Shown here: positions 21,200 to 32,542 of the stretch, one piece after another
Layout of the letters: each line of letters opens with the position of its first letter
Numbering within the stretch: the first letter of the stretch is position 1
DNA from: Macrothele yani
Taxonomy: Eukaryota > Arthropoda > Arachnida > Araneae > Macrothelidae
Assembly (NCBI GenBank): GCA_039090855.1
Contig: CM076991.1
Location: 100,762,021 to 100,826,020, forward strand
Direction of reading: 5' to 3'
DNA: 64,000 nt
Notes under the pieces: generated by a model
Told to the model about the DNA's origin: nothing
What the model saw: the letters and a program-made list of their open reading frames with translations, nothing else
The model's database searches: none
Position numbers and translations under genes: made by a program

Positions 21200-22597
21200 A
21201 AATTCAAAAGCTTTTTGAGGGATTTAAAGCTGATTGCAGCCCCGGTGAGAGAATCCTAGTACAAAGCAGTAACCTATGTATGGAATCAGAAGCTTTTTGA
21301 GGGATGGAATGCTGACTGCAGCCCTGGTAAGAGAATCTTACTACAAAACAGTTACCTATGTATGGAATCAAAAGCATTTTGAGGGATTGAAAGGTGACTA
21401 CAGCGCTGGTGAGAGAATCTTACTACAAAACAGTAACCTATGTATGGAATCAAAAGCTTTTTGAGGGATGGAAAGTTGACTGCAGCCCTGATAAGAGAAT
21501 CTTGCTCCAAAGTAGTAACCTATGTATGGAATCAAAAGCTTTTTGAGGGATGGAAAGTTGGCTGCTGCCCTGGTAAGAGAATCTTACTACAAAGCAGTAA
21601 CCTATGTATGGAATCAAAAGCTTTTTGAGGGATGAAAAGCTGACTGCATCCCTGGTGAGAGAATCTTACTACAAAGCAGTAACCTATGTATGGAATCAAA
21701 AGCTTTTTGAGGGATGGAAAGCTGACTGCTGCCCTGGTGAGAGAATCTTACTACAAAGCAGTAACCTATGTATGGAATCAAAAGCTTTTTGAGGGATGGA
21801 AAGTTGACTGCAGCCCTGATAAGAGAATCTTGCTCCAAAGTAGTAACCTATGTATGGAATCAAAAGCTTTTTGAGGGATGGAAAGTTGACTGCTGCCCTG
21901 GTGAGAGAATCTTACTACAAAGCAGTAACCTATGTATGGAATCAAAAGCTTTTTGAGGGATGGAAAGTTGACTGCAGCCCTGATAAGAGAATCTTGCTCC
22001 AAAGTAGTAACCTATGTATGGAATCAAAAGCTTTTTGAGGGATGGAAAGTTGGCTGCTGCCCTGGTAAGAGAATCTTACTACAAAGCAGTAACCTATGTA
22101 TGGAATCAAAAGCTTTTTGAGGGATGAAAAGCTGACTGCATCCCTGGTGAGAGAATCTTACTACAAAGCAGTAACCTATGTATGGAATGAAAAGCTTTTG
22201 AGGGATGGAAAGTTGACTGCTGCCCTGGTGAGAGAATCTTACTACAAAGCAGTAACCTATGTATGGAATCAAAAGCTTTTGAGGGATGGAAAGTTGACTG
22301 CAGCCCTGATAAGAGAATCTTGCTCCAAAGTAGTAACCTATGTATGGAATCAAAAGCTTTTTGAGGGATGGAAAGTTGGCTGCTGCCCTGGTAAGAGAAT
22401 CTTACTACAAAGCAGTAACCTATGTATGGAATCAAAAGCTTTTTGAGGGATGGAAAGTTGACTGCTGCCCTGGTGAGAGAATCTTACTACAAAGCAGTAA
22501 CCTATGTATGGAATCAAAAGCTTTTTGAGGAATGGAAAGTTAACTGCTGCCCTGGTGAGAAAATCTTACTACAAAGCTGTAACCTATGTATGGAATG
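21200..22597. repeat. 82-bp array with higher-order organisation
   Basis: About 17 units of the same 82-bp sequence as at 17.8-18.7 kb. Variants can be told apart by internal changes: a GATAAGAGAATCTTGCTCC form, a GGCTGCTGCC form, a GCATCCCTGG form and a GACTGCTGCC form. The four-unit order recurs at 21442-21769 and 21934-22260, which indicates block duplication. Two units near 22180-22340 lack one T. Frames of 62-116 codons here are periodic artefacts. Confidence 0.9.
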
Positions 22598-22689
22598 AAA
22601 CGAAACAAATTAGTCTAAATTAGTCTATATGAGGAAACAGGCTGAAAATCCTAGAAACGACAGAGATAAGGGCATTTTGAAACTCTTCC

Positions 22690-22892
22690 AACGGTAGTCT
22701 TCTGGTTTGAAGTCTTCATGACTCTCATACATCTGGGCCCTCAGGTCGAATCCTAGAACATATTATGGATGTCGTACTTCTCCTTTCAGCGTTGGTTCAT
22801 CCTCATCCGTGGAACAAGTGGCTCTAAATTAGCGATCAATGACTAATTATATCCATAAAAGTTCATGGAGGTCGTTAAACCACCAAAAAAGG
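22690..22892 (+). mobile_element. SINE family 1, strongly diverged
   Basis: The order GGTCGAATCCTAGAACATAT, CTCTAAATTAGCGA and GGTCGTTAAACC matches the family 1 head, body and tail. Similarity is low, so this is an old copy. Confidence 0.5.
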
Positions 22893-23428
22893 TAGTGTGG
22901 TTTAAAACGATAATGTTTCCACTTAGCTGCTTTATTTTGAACTGTTTTTTTCAAAAGCGAAACAAAAGTAGTTGAAACAGGAAGACGTGATGCACCTTAC
23001 AATATACGAGTTCAGGAGAACTATGCTGGTGGTTCAATTCAATCAGAAACATCATTTCTGACTTTTTCTGAGAAATATATGCAATCCATTTATGTAGGTT
23101 GTTAGCATCATATTTGAAAACTAGACAAAGGTACCTGTCGATGTGCGAACATTTTAAATTTGCGTTTTTAATACTTATTTTATGGGTGGGTTAACATTTT
23201 AAATGCATTCCTTCGATCTATTGGGCAGTATTACGCTTGAAAAATAGGAATATTTTGTTTCCAAATTTAGAAATGCGTTTCTATATCTGCACAATTAATT
23301 CAGCGTAGGGTGGAGAAATTATTTTTTCGTTCGATCGGGGCAGTTACAAAAGCAACACTTATTGCATACCTGAGCAATGACTGATGGAAAATTTTCCTGT
23401 CAGACGGCATAAATTTATATCCCTCAGT

Positions 23429-24116
23429 CAGGGGCGGCAGAACCGCCCGGGCCCGGTCAATAATTTCAGCCAAGATTTTTGCTTTTATTATTTTTTTATT
23501 TGACATATGTGCGATTGTTGTGATGTGCCTTAGAAAGTTCCTCTATGTAAGTGGTTGGGAGGTCCTAATTCCCAACAAAGCTCCTTAGGCACAGTAGCGC
23601 ACTCAGACACTTCCCAAGGGAAGAGCCCGTGCGCCCTGGCACACAGAATTTTCCCAAGGTGGGGTTGACCCCCTCAAATTTACCGGGAAAAGTAGTCAGG
23701 TGCTGTAACAGTTAAGGAGGTTGACATTTGTGAATTTATTCTTATCCAGTTACTACTAATGTTACAGTACAAGAAAGTTAAATGATTAGAAGAAGCAGTG
23801 AAATTGTTTTCCTTGTTAGATTTTTCTAAATTTATTTAACAGAACTACTCCCTTATAATTATTATATGTTATAATTATACTGTACATGATTAAGAAGTAT
23901 ATGTAGATCGCGTATTGTGACTTTTTGTTTCAAACTTCGACATAATAATTTTCCACTCTATCAGCCGGGGAAGGAGGGGGGGGGGCTCAGCCATTCCTGT
24001 GGGTGCGCCACTGCTTAGACATTGTTTTTCTTCTGTTTGTTCCGGGAAGGTAGAGGGCGCACCACGTTTCGAAATTTTGAGCCCGGTCAGCGAATTTCAC
24101 TTTCCGCCGCCCCCTG
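23429..24116. mobile_element. hAT-type MITE with perfect 8-bp target duplication
   Basis: CAGGGGCGGCAGAACCGCCC at the left end faces CCGCCGCCCCCTG at the right end. CCCTCAGT flanks both sides (23421-23428 and 24117-24124). Subterminal GCCCGGTCA occurs near both ends. The 688 bp carry no coding sequence, so the element is non-autonomous. Confidence 0.8.
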
Positions 24117-24149
24117 CCCTCAGTCATCGATATCTCCGTTTTAGCAGAC

Positions 24150-26560
24150 GAACTGGAATATTTTGTAAGATCCTATAGGTACTACTGATGCAATGCACAT
24201 ACTTTCTGGCTTTCTAGAGAAAACTTTCGTTCAAAAAAGAACATAATACTTTCTATTCTTTCCACAGAAAATCAGCGTTTCTGAAAGACGTATCAGAAAA
24301 ATTCTTTTTGCATCAGATTTGTGTAGCCAGAGTACTACTCATTCATTTATCAGCGTTTTTAATGCAAACTTTTCCCCCTAGGTCGCTCAAATTTCCCTTT
24401 CTGTTCGATTCGGTGGTGACAATAGAAAACAAAAAAGATGACACCGAATTTTCGGGTATAATAAGCACGTGTTTTGAATCCGTTCTGACACAAATTAAAT
24501 TTATCAAAGCTATTCAAAGTCAATGGAACCGGTATGGAAAGCAATAGTATCTGACTGAAGAAAGAAGTTTTTCAATCGAGTTTTTAATCCCTCAGACATT
24601 GCTGTAAACGGAATCGTGAGCTTACGCCCTCTATTTGCAGACTTGTGCCCTAAGAAAAATATGAATTTATATGACAAACATTTCGCACCAGAAGCGCTCA
24701 CCAACACAGAAATAATTTTTCAAATCAAACTCTGAGAAACAGAGATATCGACAAAAATAAGATATGAATCTACGCTTCCTGGCGGGAAAAACATGCATTA
24801 CTTTAAGAAGAACGTATTCTCAAAAGCATTTTGGATTTGAGCAGTATAGGTTCACGAAAGAATGTTTTCACTCAAGTTTTCAGGAGCTCAGATTTTGCTG
24901 CAATTACATAAGCAGAAATTAAGACTTATGCCCCTTGGTGGCCAAACCATATTTTACTAGACATTAGAAATTATATGAAAAAGATTTTCCATCAGGTGTT
25001 GTATGCGATACGGGAAGAATTTTTCAAATCGGAGTTTAAGAAGCAGAAATAACGCAGAAAACACAATTTACTTTGCGCCTCTAGCGGAAAATCTATATTT
25101 TCTTTGAAAATTTTGAATTTATATGAAAAACTTTTTGCATCGGAAACACTATCCAACAAAGAAGGACTTTTTCAAATCGGACTCCTAGAAGTAGAGAAAT
25201 TGACAAAAATAAGATATGCATCTAAGCCCCCTGGCGTAGAAATTATGCATCGTTTTAAAAAGAAAATGTTCCTAAAAGGTGAGTAGTATGTTACTACTAA
25301 CCTTTAGTCGATCTACAAACAAATATAAATTTGTTTGTTGATCGACGTGACTAGTATCGATCCACAAACAAATTTTTTCAATCGAGATTTTTGGAGCTCA
25401 GATTTTGTTGCAAATACGTCAGAACCGGAAATTAAGATTTACGCACCCTGGTGGCCAAACTATTTAAAAAAAATAGAAATTTTGTACAAAGGATTTCCCA
25501 TCAGGAGCTGTATCCGGTGCAGAAAGAATTTTTCAAATCGGATATTTAGAAGCAGAGATATTTTTTTTCTTCTTTTGATTGAAGGTTTAACGACCACCGT
25601 GAGCAACTCAATGTGCTATAAGCAGTCACCCGCTCCTAATTTTAGGGTCACTGGTCCCAGGGAAGGGAGAGAGCCAGTGCCGTAAGACAAACACAACATC
25701 CATGCCTCACCGGGATTCGAACCCGGACCCCTTTCGGACGAATTATCAGAGACCATCGCTTAGACCACTGCGCCACCGGGGCGGCACAGAGATATTGGTG
25801 GGAACGTAATTTACCTTTACTCCCCCTAGCGGAAAGTCAATAAATTACTTGAAAATTTTGAATTTATATGGAACACATTTCGCATCGGAAACACTATTCA
25901 ACAAAGAAAGAATTTTTCGGACTCCTGGAAGTAGAGATATTGACAAAAATAAGATATACATCTACGCCTCCTGAAGGAGAAACCATGCAGTATTTTAAGA
26001 AGAAATTATTCCGAAAACGTTTATTAACGTGAGTGGCATCGGTCAGTGAAAGAATTTTTTCAATCGAGATTGTAGGAGCTCAGATTTTATGGTAAATACA
26101 TCAGAAGCAAAAATTAACACCTACGCCCTCTGGTGGCCAAAGTATTCTTTACCAAAGATTAGAAATTATATGCAAAAGATTTTCCATCAGGATCTGTATC
26201 CGCTAAAGAAAACATTTTTTAAATCGGGGTTTTAGAAGAAGAGATATCGGGCAAAACGTAATTTACTTTTACGCCCCCTAGCGGAAAATCTATGCGTAAT
26301 TTGAAAAAGTAACTATACCTAAAATACTCTTCGACATAAATGGAATCGAAAGATAAAATAATGTTTTCAATCGGATGTTTAGAAGCAAATGTGTGGAATA
26401 AAACTTATTTTTAAATTCGACATCATCTGCGTTTACGCCCTCCAGCGGCGAAATTGTTCATCTTAAAAAAAGAAATGAAATGAAGGATCATCTTTCGCAT
26501 CTCTCAAGCTTCCCAATGCAAAAAGAATTTTTCAAATCGGACTAATAGTTGCAGATATAT
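24150..26560. repeat. Ancient diverged tandem region, 460-510 bp higher-order period
   Basis: Sub-blocks alternate: GAATTTATATG...TTTCGCATCGGAAACACTA (about 24661, 25117, 25858) and AAATTATATG...GATTTTCCATCAGG (about 24970, 25470, 26163). Each is followed by AGAAGCAGAGATAT and a short segment such as TACGCCCCCTAGCGG. After subtracting the SINE at 25.6-25.8 kb the spacing of like blocks is about 456-511 bp. No coding sequence is evident. Confidence 0.65.
25561..25786 (-). mobile_element. tRNA-derived SINE, family 1, full length
   Basis: Minus-strand copy with the complete head (A box TGGCGCAGTGGTC, B box GGTTCGAATCC) and body. The direct repeats CAGAGATATT at 25553-25562 and 25787-25796 are its target duplication. 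It interrupts the diverged tandem region. Confidence 0.85.
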
Positions 26561-26878
26561 CGTGTCTACAGGTGGATGGACGGACAAACCGATAACATAA
26601 GCACGATCTTTTTTTACAAAAGACTTGCTAAAAATGTTTTAGCAGTAAGTAGTTCTGTCTCCATTCAATTTTACCCTCCGATTTTTGTACAAGTGTAGTA
26701 ACAGCATATTTTCACATATTATTACAAGAGTTGGATATAAAAATATTGACACCACGTTCAGAGGCGTGACTATTAATGTAGGCGTGTACGTCGCAATACG
26801 CAAATTTATCCACCACTTTTTGGTTGTAATAGCTTTATTTAGAATTTCAAGGTCCTGTGTAAGTGCGTTTAAAGTATT

Positions 26879-28275
26879 TTGTTGCAAAATTTCTTACAGG
26901 GTGACGACGAAATGGAGCGACCTAACGGACTTCAAAAGAGGGCTAATTGTCGGTGGCCAGCTAGTTGGTGTGCCTCCGTGACAACAATCGCCACGGCAGT
27001 GGGAGTTTCCAGAGCTACTGTGTTTAGCGTCGTGACAGCATACGGTGTTCGTGGCAAAACTCCGTCTGTGAAGGCCGCGGGTGGCCTAATAGGCAACGTT
27101 CGTGACTGCCACGGAAAAGACCTCAGGTTCGATCCCAGGCAGGGTACGAACGCTCGATCCACTAAGTACCCGCCGTGCGTCGGATGAGCACGTTAAGCCG
27201 TCGGACCCCTGGTACAGGCCCCCGGTAATAAATAAGGGCGTCTTCCTCCCCCTTTCTACTTCGCTTCCGTGTCACCTTCCTATCGGCACTCTAGCCCAAA
27301 TCTCCTAGCTTCCTATTTCTAAGGGTTGTTTAAGACCTGGGGTCAGACACTCCCTTCCTAAAATCCTCTACAGTCAATCAATCAATCCGTCTGCGAAACA
27401 CAAGAGCGGCCGGAAGACGGCCTTGTCTGGCAGAGACAGGAGAACATTAAAGAGGATTGTTACCCTAATAAGACGACCACGGGACAGAAAATCAGCGCGG
27501 AGCTCAATCTGCATCTCCAGAACCAAGTATCAAGGAAAATAGTGCTCAGGTAACTGCATATACAAGATATTCATGGCAGAGCTGCTATTGCAAAACCTCT
27601 GGTGACTCTGGTGAATGCACAACTGCAACGGCAGTGGTTCCAGGAGAACACAACATGGACTGCCGACGCATGGAAGCATGTAATGTTGTTAGCTGAATCA
27701 ATATTCACACTATTCCTCACAGCAGGACGTGTTGGTGCCTCTGTGACGCATGTGGAGAACACCGCCAGAAGCGTACAACCTAGACTTTCTCCTCCCAACA
27801 GTGCATTATGGTGGTGGTTCTGTCATGCTCTGGGTGGTCATATCGTGGTTTTCAGAAGGTCTCCTGATCATCTTAAAAGGACGGATGACTGGCAGGGCGT
27901 ATGAAACCATTTTGGCCGACCAAGTCCATCCATTGGCTCAGGCATTGTTTCCTGCAGGGGATGCCATCTATCAAGATGATAACGCCTTAATCCACAGAGC
28001 TCGGAATGGCCAATCATGATTTGAGGAACATGAGGACGAACTTTCACAAATTCCTTGGCCTTCCCAATCACAAGACTTAAACATCCTACGTCTGTGTTGG
28101 AAAACAGAGTAAGATCCCGTTATTCTCCTCCTGCATCTCTCAAGGAACTGGAGCAGTTTCTGCATGAAAAATGTTGTAACATCCCACTAACCACCATCCA
28201 GGGATTGCATGCGTCCATTCCAAGGAATATACAGGTGGTTTTGGATGATAAAAATGGTCCAACCCCCTACTAGGT
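26879..28275 (+). pseudogene. Tc1-family transposase split by a SINE
   Basis: The N-terminal part (about 26911-27072) reads DFKRGLIVGGQLVG and SVTTIATAVGVSRATVFSVV, a helix-turn-helix region, across a frame change. A SINE then interrupts it. Downstream of the SINE come RQWFQENTTWTADAWKHV (about 27630) and a damaged first catalytic block, LLAESIF, where the relative at 28.5-29.8 kb has FSDESSF. Then follow GGSVMLWVVISWF and YQDDNALIHRAR, which retains the second Asp. The third block reads SQDLNILRLCWK and lacks the expected Glu. The end matches PRNIQVVLDDKNGPTPY, the usual C-terminal pattern. With two catalytic residues lost, several frame changes and the SINE, the copy is inactive. Confidence 0.75.
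27073..27385 (+). mobile_element. SINE family 2 inserted in a Tc1 element
   Basis: A tRNA-like head (A box TGGCCTAATAGG, B box GGTTCGATCCC) begins at about 27074. An unrelated body follows and the element ends in (TCAA)n. The direct repeats TCCGTCTGTGAA (27061-27072) and TCCGTCTGCGAA (27386-27397) differ at one base and mark the target duplication. Confidence 0.85.
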
Positions 28276-28498
28276 ACGTAAAACCTTCTTTTTCTAGGTG
28301 TTCACATTATGCTGTCCAACCCCTGTATGTTCGTAATCCGAATACTTGTATTTAGGAAAAACTTCTTTTGGTGGAATTGTTTTAACATCTACAGGACAGT
28401 TTTTGAGTTTTCCAAATGACCAGTTGTTCTCTTGTGCAACATAACATCTGATTATTTTTAAAAGCTACTGACTGCACAGCTTAAAACAAAACAATATA

Positions 28499-29769
28499 CA
28501 GGGCTTGTTCAAAATAATGGAAACACCTTGAAACAATAGGTGTTACGCACCTAATATGTTGTGGGAGCACCCTTGGCGTTTAAAACTGCTTGAATCCTTC
28601 TTGGAATGGGAGCATACAAGTCCTGGATGGTGGTAAGTGGTATGTTTTACCATTCTTCCTGCAGAAACTGCTCCAATTGCTTGAGATACGCCGGAGGAAG
28701 ATAACGGGATCGCACTCTGTTTTCCAACAGAGACTACATAGGCTCAATGATGCTTAAGTCCGGTGATTGTGCAGGCCAGGGAAGGTGTGCAACTTCATCC
28801 TCATGTTCCTCAAGCCATGATTTAACAGTTCGACTTCTATGAATCGGGGCAATATCATCTTGAAAGGTGCAATCCTATGACGGAAACAATGTCTGCGTCA
28901 TTGAATGCCCATGGTCAGCCCAAAGAGTGACATAGTAACAGCTAGTGATCCTTTCGTGTAAGGTGTTAATGGGACCTGCTGCAAACCATGAGATCATGGC
29001 CCAAATCATTACGAAACCGTCCCCATGCTTCACTGTAGGAAGGAGACAGTCTGGCTTGTAGGTTTCTGCAGGGGTTCTCCGCACGCAAACCCGTCCTGTG
29101 GTGGGGAATAGTGAGAAACTTGATTCATCGGAAAACAAGACATGTTTCCAGTGATCCGCAGTCCACGTTTTATGTTCCTGGAACCACTGTAGTCTCCGTT
29201 TCATATTCACCTGTGACACCAGGTGTTTTGCAATCGCAGCTCTGCCGTAAATATTGTGCTTATGCAATTCCCTTCGCACGATATGGGTCGACACTGGGTT
29301 TTGGAGATGTGCATTAAGCTCGGCAGTCACTTTCGTCGCCGTGGTCTACGTCCTTGCGATCACGATACTCTTTAATGTCCTCCTGTCTCTTGCAGTGAGT
29401 TTGGTTTTCCTTCCACAGTTGTGCCTCGCAGATGATGATGTGCCGTGAACATTGCATGCTGGCATGACCTTCGACACGGTACCTCTCGATACGCCCAATA
29501 CCTGTGCCACTGTGGTTACCGACGCACCAGCCAGACGGGCTCCTACAATCTGCCCTCTTTGGAACTCCGACAGGTCACTCATTGTGCCTTCACCAGGAAC
29601 GAAATTATGCAAACACCGATTTACAAAGCAATCACACAGACCCTTGAGACTATAAGCAACACTTTTGCACAAAAAATGTTTTAGTTACATGTTCGTTTTA
29701 CTCAAAAAGCGGCACATACCAACGTCACTATTTTCAGCGAGTTGTTTCCATTATTTTGGGCAACCCCTG
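28499..29769 (-). mobile_element. Tc1-family transposon, inverted relative of the 26.7-28.3 kb copy
   Basis: TA flanks are at 28497-28498 and 29770-29771. The inverted ends are CAGGGCTTGTTCAAAATAAT on the left and the near reverse complement ending CAACCCCTG on the right. It lies tail to tail with the other copy, 173 bp away. Confidence 0.8.
28545..29600 (-). pseudogene. Tc1-family transposase, degenerate
   Basis: The coding strand is minus. The N-terminus at about 29583-29346 reads MSDLSEFQRGQIVGARLAGA, then VTTVAQVLGVSRGTVSKVM, a typical helix-turn-helix. The central part (29330-28875) reads RRLQWFQEHKTWTADHWKHV and LFSDESSFSLFPTTGRV, keeping the first catalytic Asp. Downstream of 28875 another frame gives the second Asp block (FQDDIAPIH) and SPDLSIIEP, with the Glu retained. 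The C-terminus reads IPRRIQAVLNAKGA near 28590. At least two frame changes and a stop in the last third inactivate it. It is better preserved than the neighbouring copy and could serve as its reference. Confidence 0.75.
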
Positions 29770-29860
29770 TATATGCCTTGAAGAATAACACTACACTCAT
29801 TTTTTGGGCAACCCCTGTATATGCCTTGCAAAATAACACTACACTCATTGTACACGAAAA
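29755..29860. repeat. Tandem duplication of about 53 bp at a Tc1 end
   Basis: TTTTGGGCAACCCCTGTATA and the flanking TGCCTTG...AATAACACTACACTCATT occur twice in a row. The duplication copies the last bases of the Tc1 inverted repeat together with its flank. Confidence 0.8.
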
Positions 29861-29864
29861 TCGG

Positions 29865-32480
29865 GTTTAAATGAGCATCATCTTGTTGATGCATTAAAGG
29901 TGCTAAACTCACAGAGTAATAATAATACATTTTGGTGATTGACACAGATAAAACAAAGGAATGAAATATACTGTGATTTCGAATTTTGTTCACACTATTT
30001 GTTCTGTCATGACCACATTTTCCTCGAATTTGCTTTATGACGCTCGTTTGAATAACCAAACATAATTTATACTTTTGTTGGGTATTTTGCGATGCATTGA
30101 AGAAATGGGCATAAAAGTGGGAAGCCGGATTTTTGGGATTGCAGCATAGGCAGTTGATTAGCAGTAATCCTCGGGCACAATTCGTTTTGATAAGACAAGC
30201 CCGGTTGCTAAGCAACGGCATATCCACCGCGAAAGTTTCGCGGAAAATATCCCAGCGAATAAATGGTTTCCGCCTCGATTGAAATGGGTATTTACAGACG
30301 ACAAAAGTTTATGATAAAACCGCTTCAAGTCTGCTAAACAAAAATAATATTTGTGCGATGTATGGAAAGGAGTTGATATATGCGTAGTATGGTTTTGGTT
30401 CACAGTTGCGGATATTATGAAACTCGAGGAGGAAAAGCAGCTCCAGCTCACTTAATGAGTGACGACGAAAATAGAATGTTTTTCAATTAAATCTTTGAGC
30501 GCGGGTGGCATCAATAAAATTCTGAGTAGTGACAATACAAAAGATCGCTTTTGCGATAAGATTTTGACCGTGCATATTTAATTATGATTATTTTCTTGAG
30601 CAATGTATTTAGGAAACATCCAACGACATTCGAGATATAGTTGCGAACAATGAGGATCAGAAATTCAAAGTGTGGTTCTTTATTTGAAAGATTTTGAGAA
30701 ACTATCTTCCAGTTGCGTTTGATCATAAGAATTGCCAATAAGCTAGGGAAGCTTATTTTGAAAGAATAACTTATTACTCATCTTAAATTCTGTTTTATTA
30801 CCTTATTCTTACATTTTATTCATTTTGGACTTAACGGTTTTAAATTTATGCGAAAAGTATCTTACGGGATTTTGAGTTCGATAACCAATTCGCGATTATT
30901 CATTGCCTTTCTGATTCCTGAAGATTTCCATCTAGAAATAGATAGCAACGAAAATCCAGAAACCGATGCATTTTAGGAATTAATTGCCGCTCTATCATTT
31001 GAAGAGATAAATTGCCACAAGGCGCAGCGTGTCTTTTGAGATTATATTGTTCTGAAAAACTGCCATTAAACAGGGTTACAAAAACTCGGAACCATCGATT
31101 TGAAATCTGAAGATTACGAAAAACTGAAAAAAAAAAGATTTCATTTAAACATGTTTGTGAATTACAGTAATGCCGAAGCTGTAACAGGATTAGCTTTCAT
31201 TCATTAAAAATAAAAATAATAATACATATCAATCTGTAATGATTGCGACATTTTTCATTTAAAAAACGATTGCAAATAAGGCTACATACATACGAAGTGC
31301 AAAAATGCGATCCCGCCAAAAAAACAACTGAAACGGTTTTGTGTAAAAGATTTAATTGCGTATTTATGTTTGAGCTTCATTTTCGCCCGTTGAGGATTTT
31401 CTTTGTTTTTCTTTTCCTTTTTCTACGTACCTAGACCTCACAGGGGATCGCAAGAGATGCAATCTTGCACAACGTTTGCGAAGAAGTTTCAATACAAGTG
31501 TTCAAATCAAATAGGTAAGTTTTCGTGAAGATGAAATTGTCGCGAGTTTCAATGCTGTCTTTACAGTATAAATGTTTCAGTTAAATTTCCCTTGTACAAA
31601 TCATTTCAGGCCATCGCATTTTACAAAGACACAGATCGGCAGAATTTCTCACTTAAACGCTTTTTTTTTTTTTCATTTATTCAGAAAAAAATAGCTAATT
31701 CTACATAAATGTTTCTTAACGTTTTTTCACTCCATATATTCATGATATGCGGGTAGTTAGTATATACACTGTATCTTAGAAGGAAGAAATAATGCATGTG
31801 CTCTCCACATGAATAATCACCACTAAAATCCGTTGATGATTTAATTAAAAACTCTTGTTTCTTTCTTACAGGGATGACAAAAAAAAAAAAAAAAAAAAAA
31901 AAAAAAGGAATAAGAACACGCTGGCTGGTACGCGTTCGCATTTTTCTATCATTATTTTCAGCAAGTAAGTAAATGAGTCATATTACTTCAACAATTCCCT
32001 CAGAGCAGATTTCCAGAGAAAAAGGATGTGTTTTTGTTTTTTTTTCACATAAAAAAATCCCGTTCAAGATTATTAGAAAGATGATTTCTTAAATGAGGTG
32101 AAGTAATGAATTATAAAGAAAAAAGACGTTTATAAAAGAGATTCATAGTATAATCAAAGTAGAATATTATTAAGCGGGCAGCATGTTATCACAAAATATT
32201 TATCCAAAATGCTTTTTTGAATTTTGTTACACAACCCAACCATGATTCTTGGGTATGCAAAATTTCAAGTGTTTTATAGTAATTCAGGTACACTGATCAC
32301 GGATATCACATCCGTTTTTCTCTATCACCCACATATTTTTCAGCATTTCCCATGTTATTTTTGTTTAGATATGACAAAAATGAAAAATATTATGAAGTAA
32401 TCTGTTATTTTTTTTATTCTAAAAATTTAAATTTACTAGCTAAAGTAGATCGCGGCAGTTCGAAAATTATACAATAGATG
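29865..32480. other. Long intergenic stretch, nothing recognised
   Basis: About 2.6 kb with only short, unconvincing reading frames and homopolymers (poly(A) at about 31880-31906). No domain, RNA gene or repeat end was recognised. Confidence 0.4.
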
Positions 32481-32542
32481 GATAAATTTTAATTGGAAAG
32501 TGATACAATAGATGGCGCCCCTATATCAATGAATGAAACATT

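Larger units (their letters stand above)
26725..28325 (+). mobile_element. Tc1-family transposon carrying a SINE
   Basis: TA flanks are at 26723-26724 and 28326-28327. The left end (CAAGAGTTGGATATAAAAAT) is the imperfect reverse complement of the right end (ATTATGCTGTCCAACCCCTG). The transposase is closely related to that of the inverted copy at 28.5-29.8 kb. Confidence 0.65.

Noticed and set aside
17942..22528. Many overlapping 62-116-codon frames of the MYGIKSFLRDGKLTAALVRE type
   Set aside because: They repeat every 82 bp in rotating frames, exactly as expected of a tandem repeat whose unit is not a multiple of three.
27670..28320. Host gene related to a transposase (domesticated)
   Set aside because: Catalytic residues lost, frames broken and inverted ends present, so it is an ordinary dead transposon copy.
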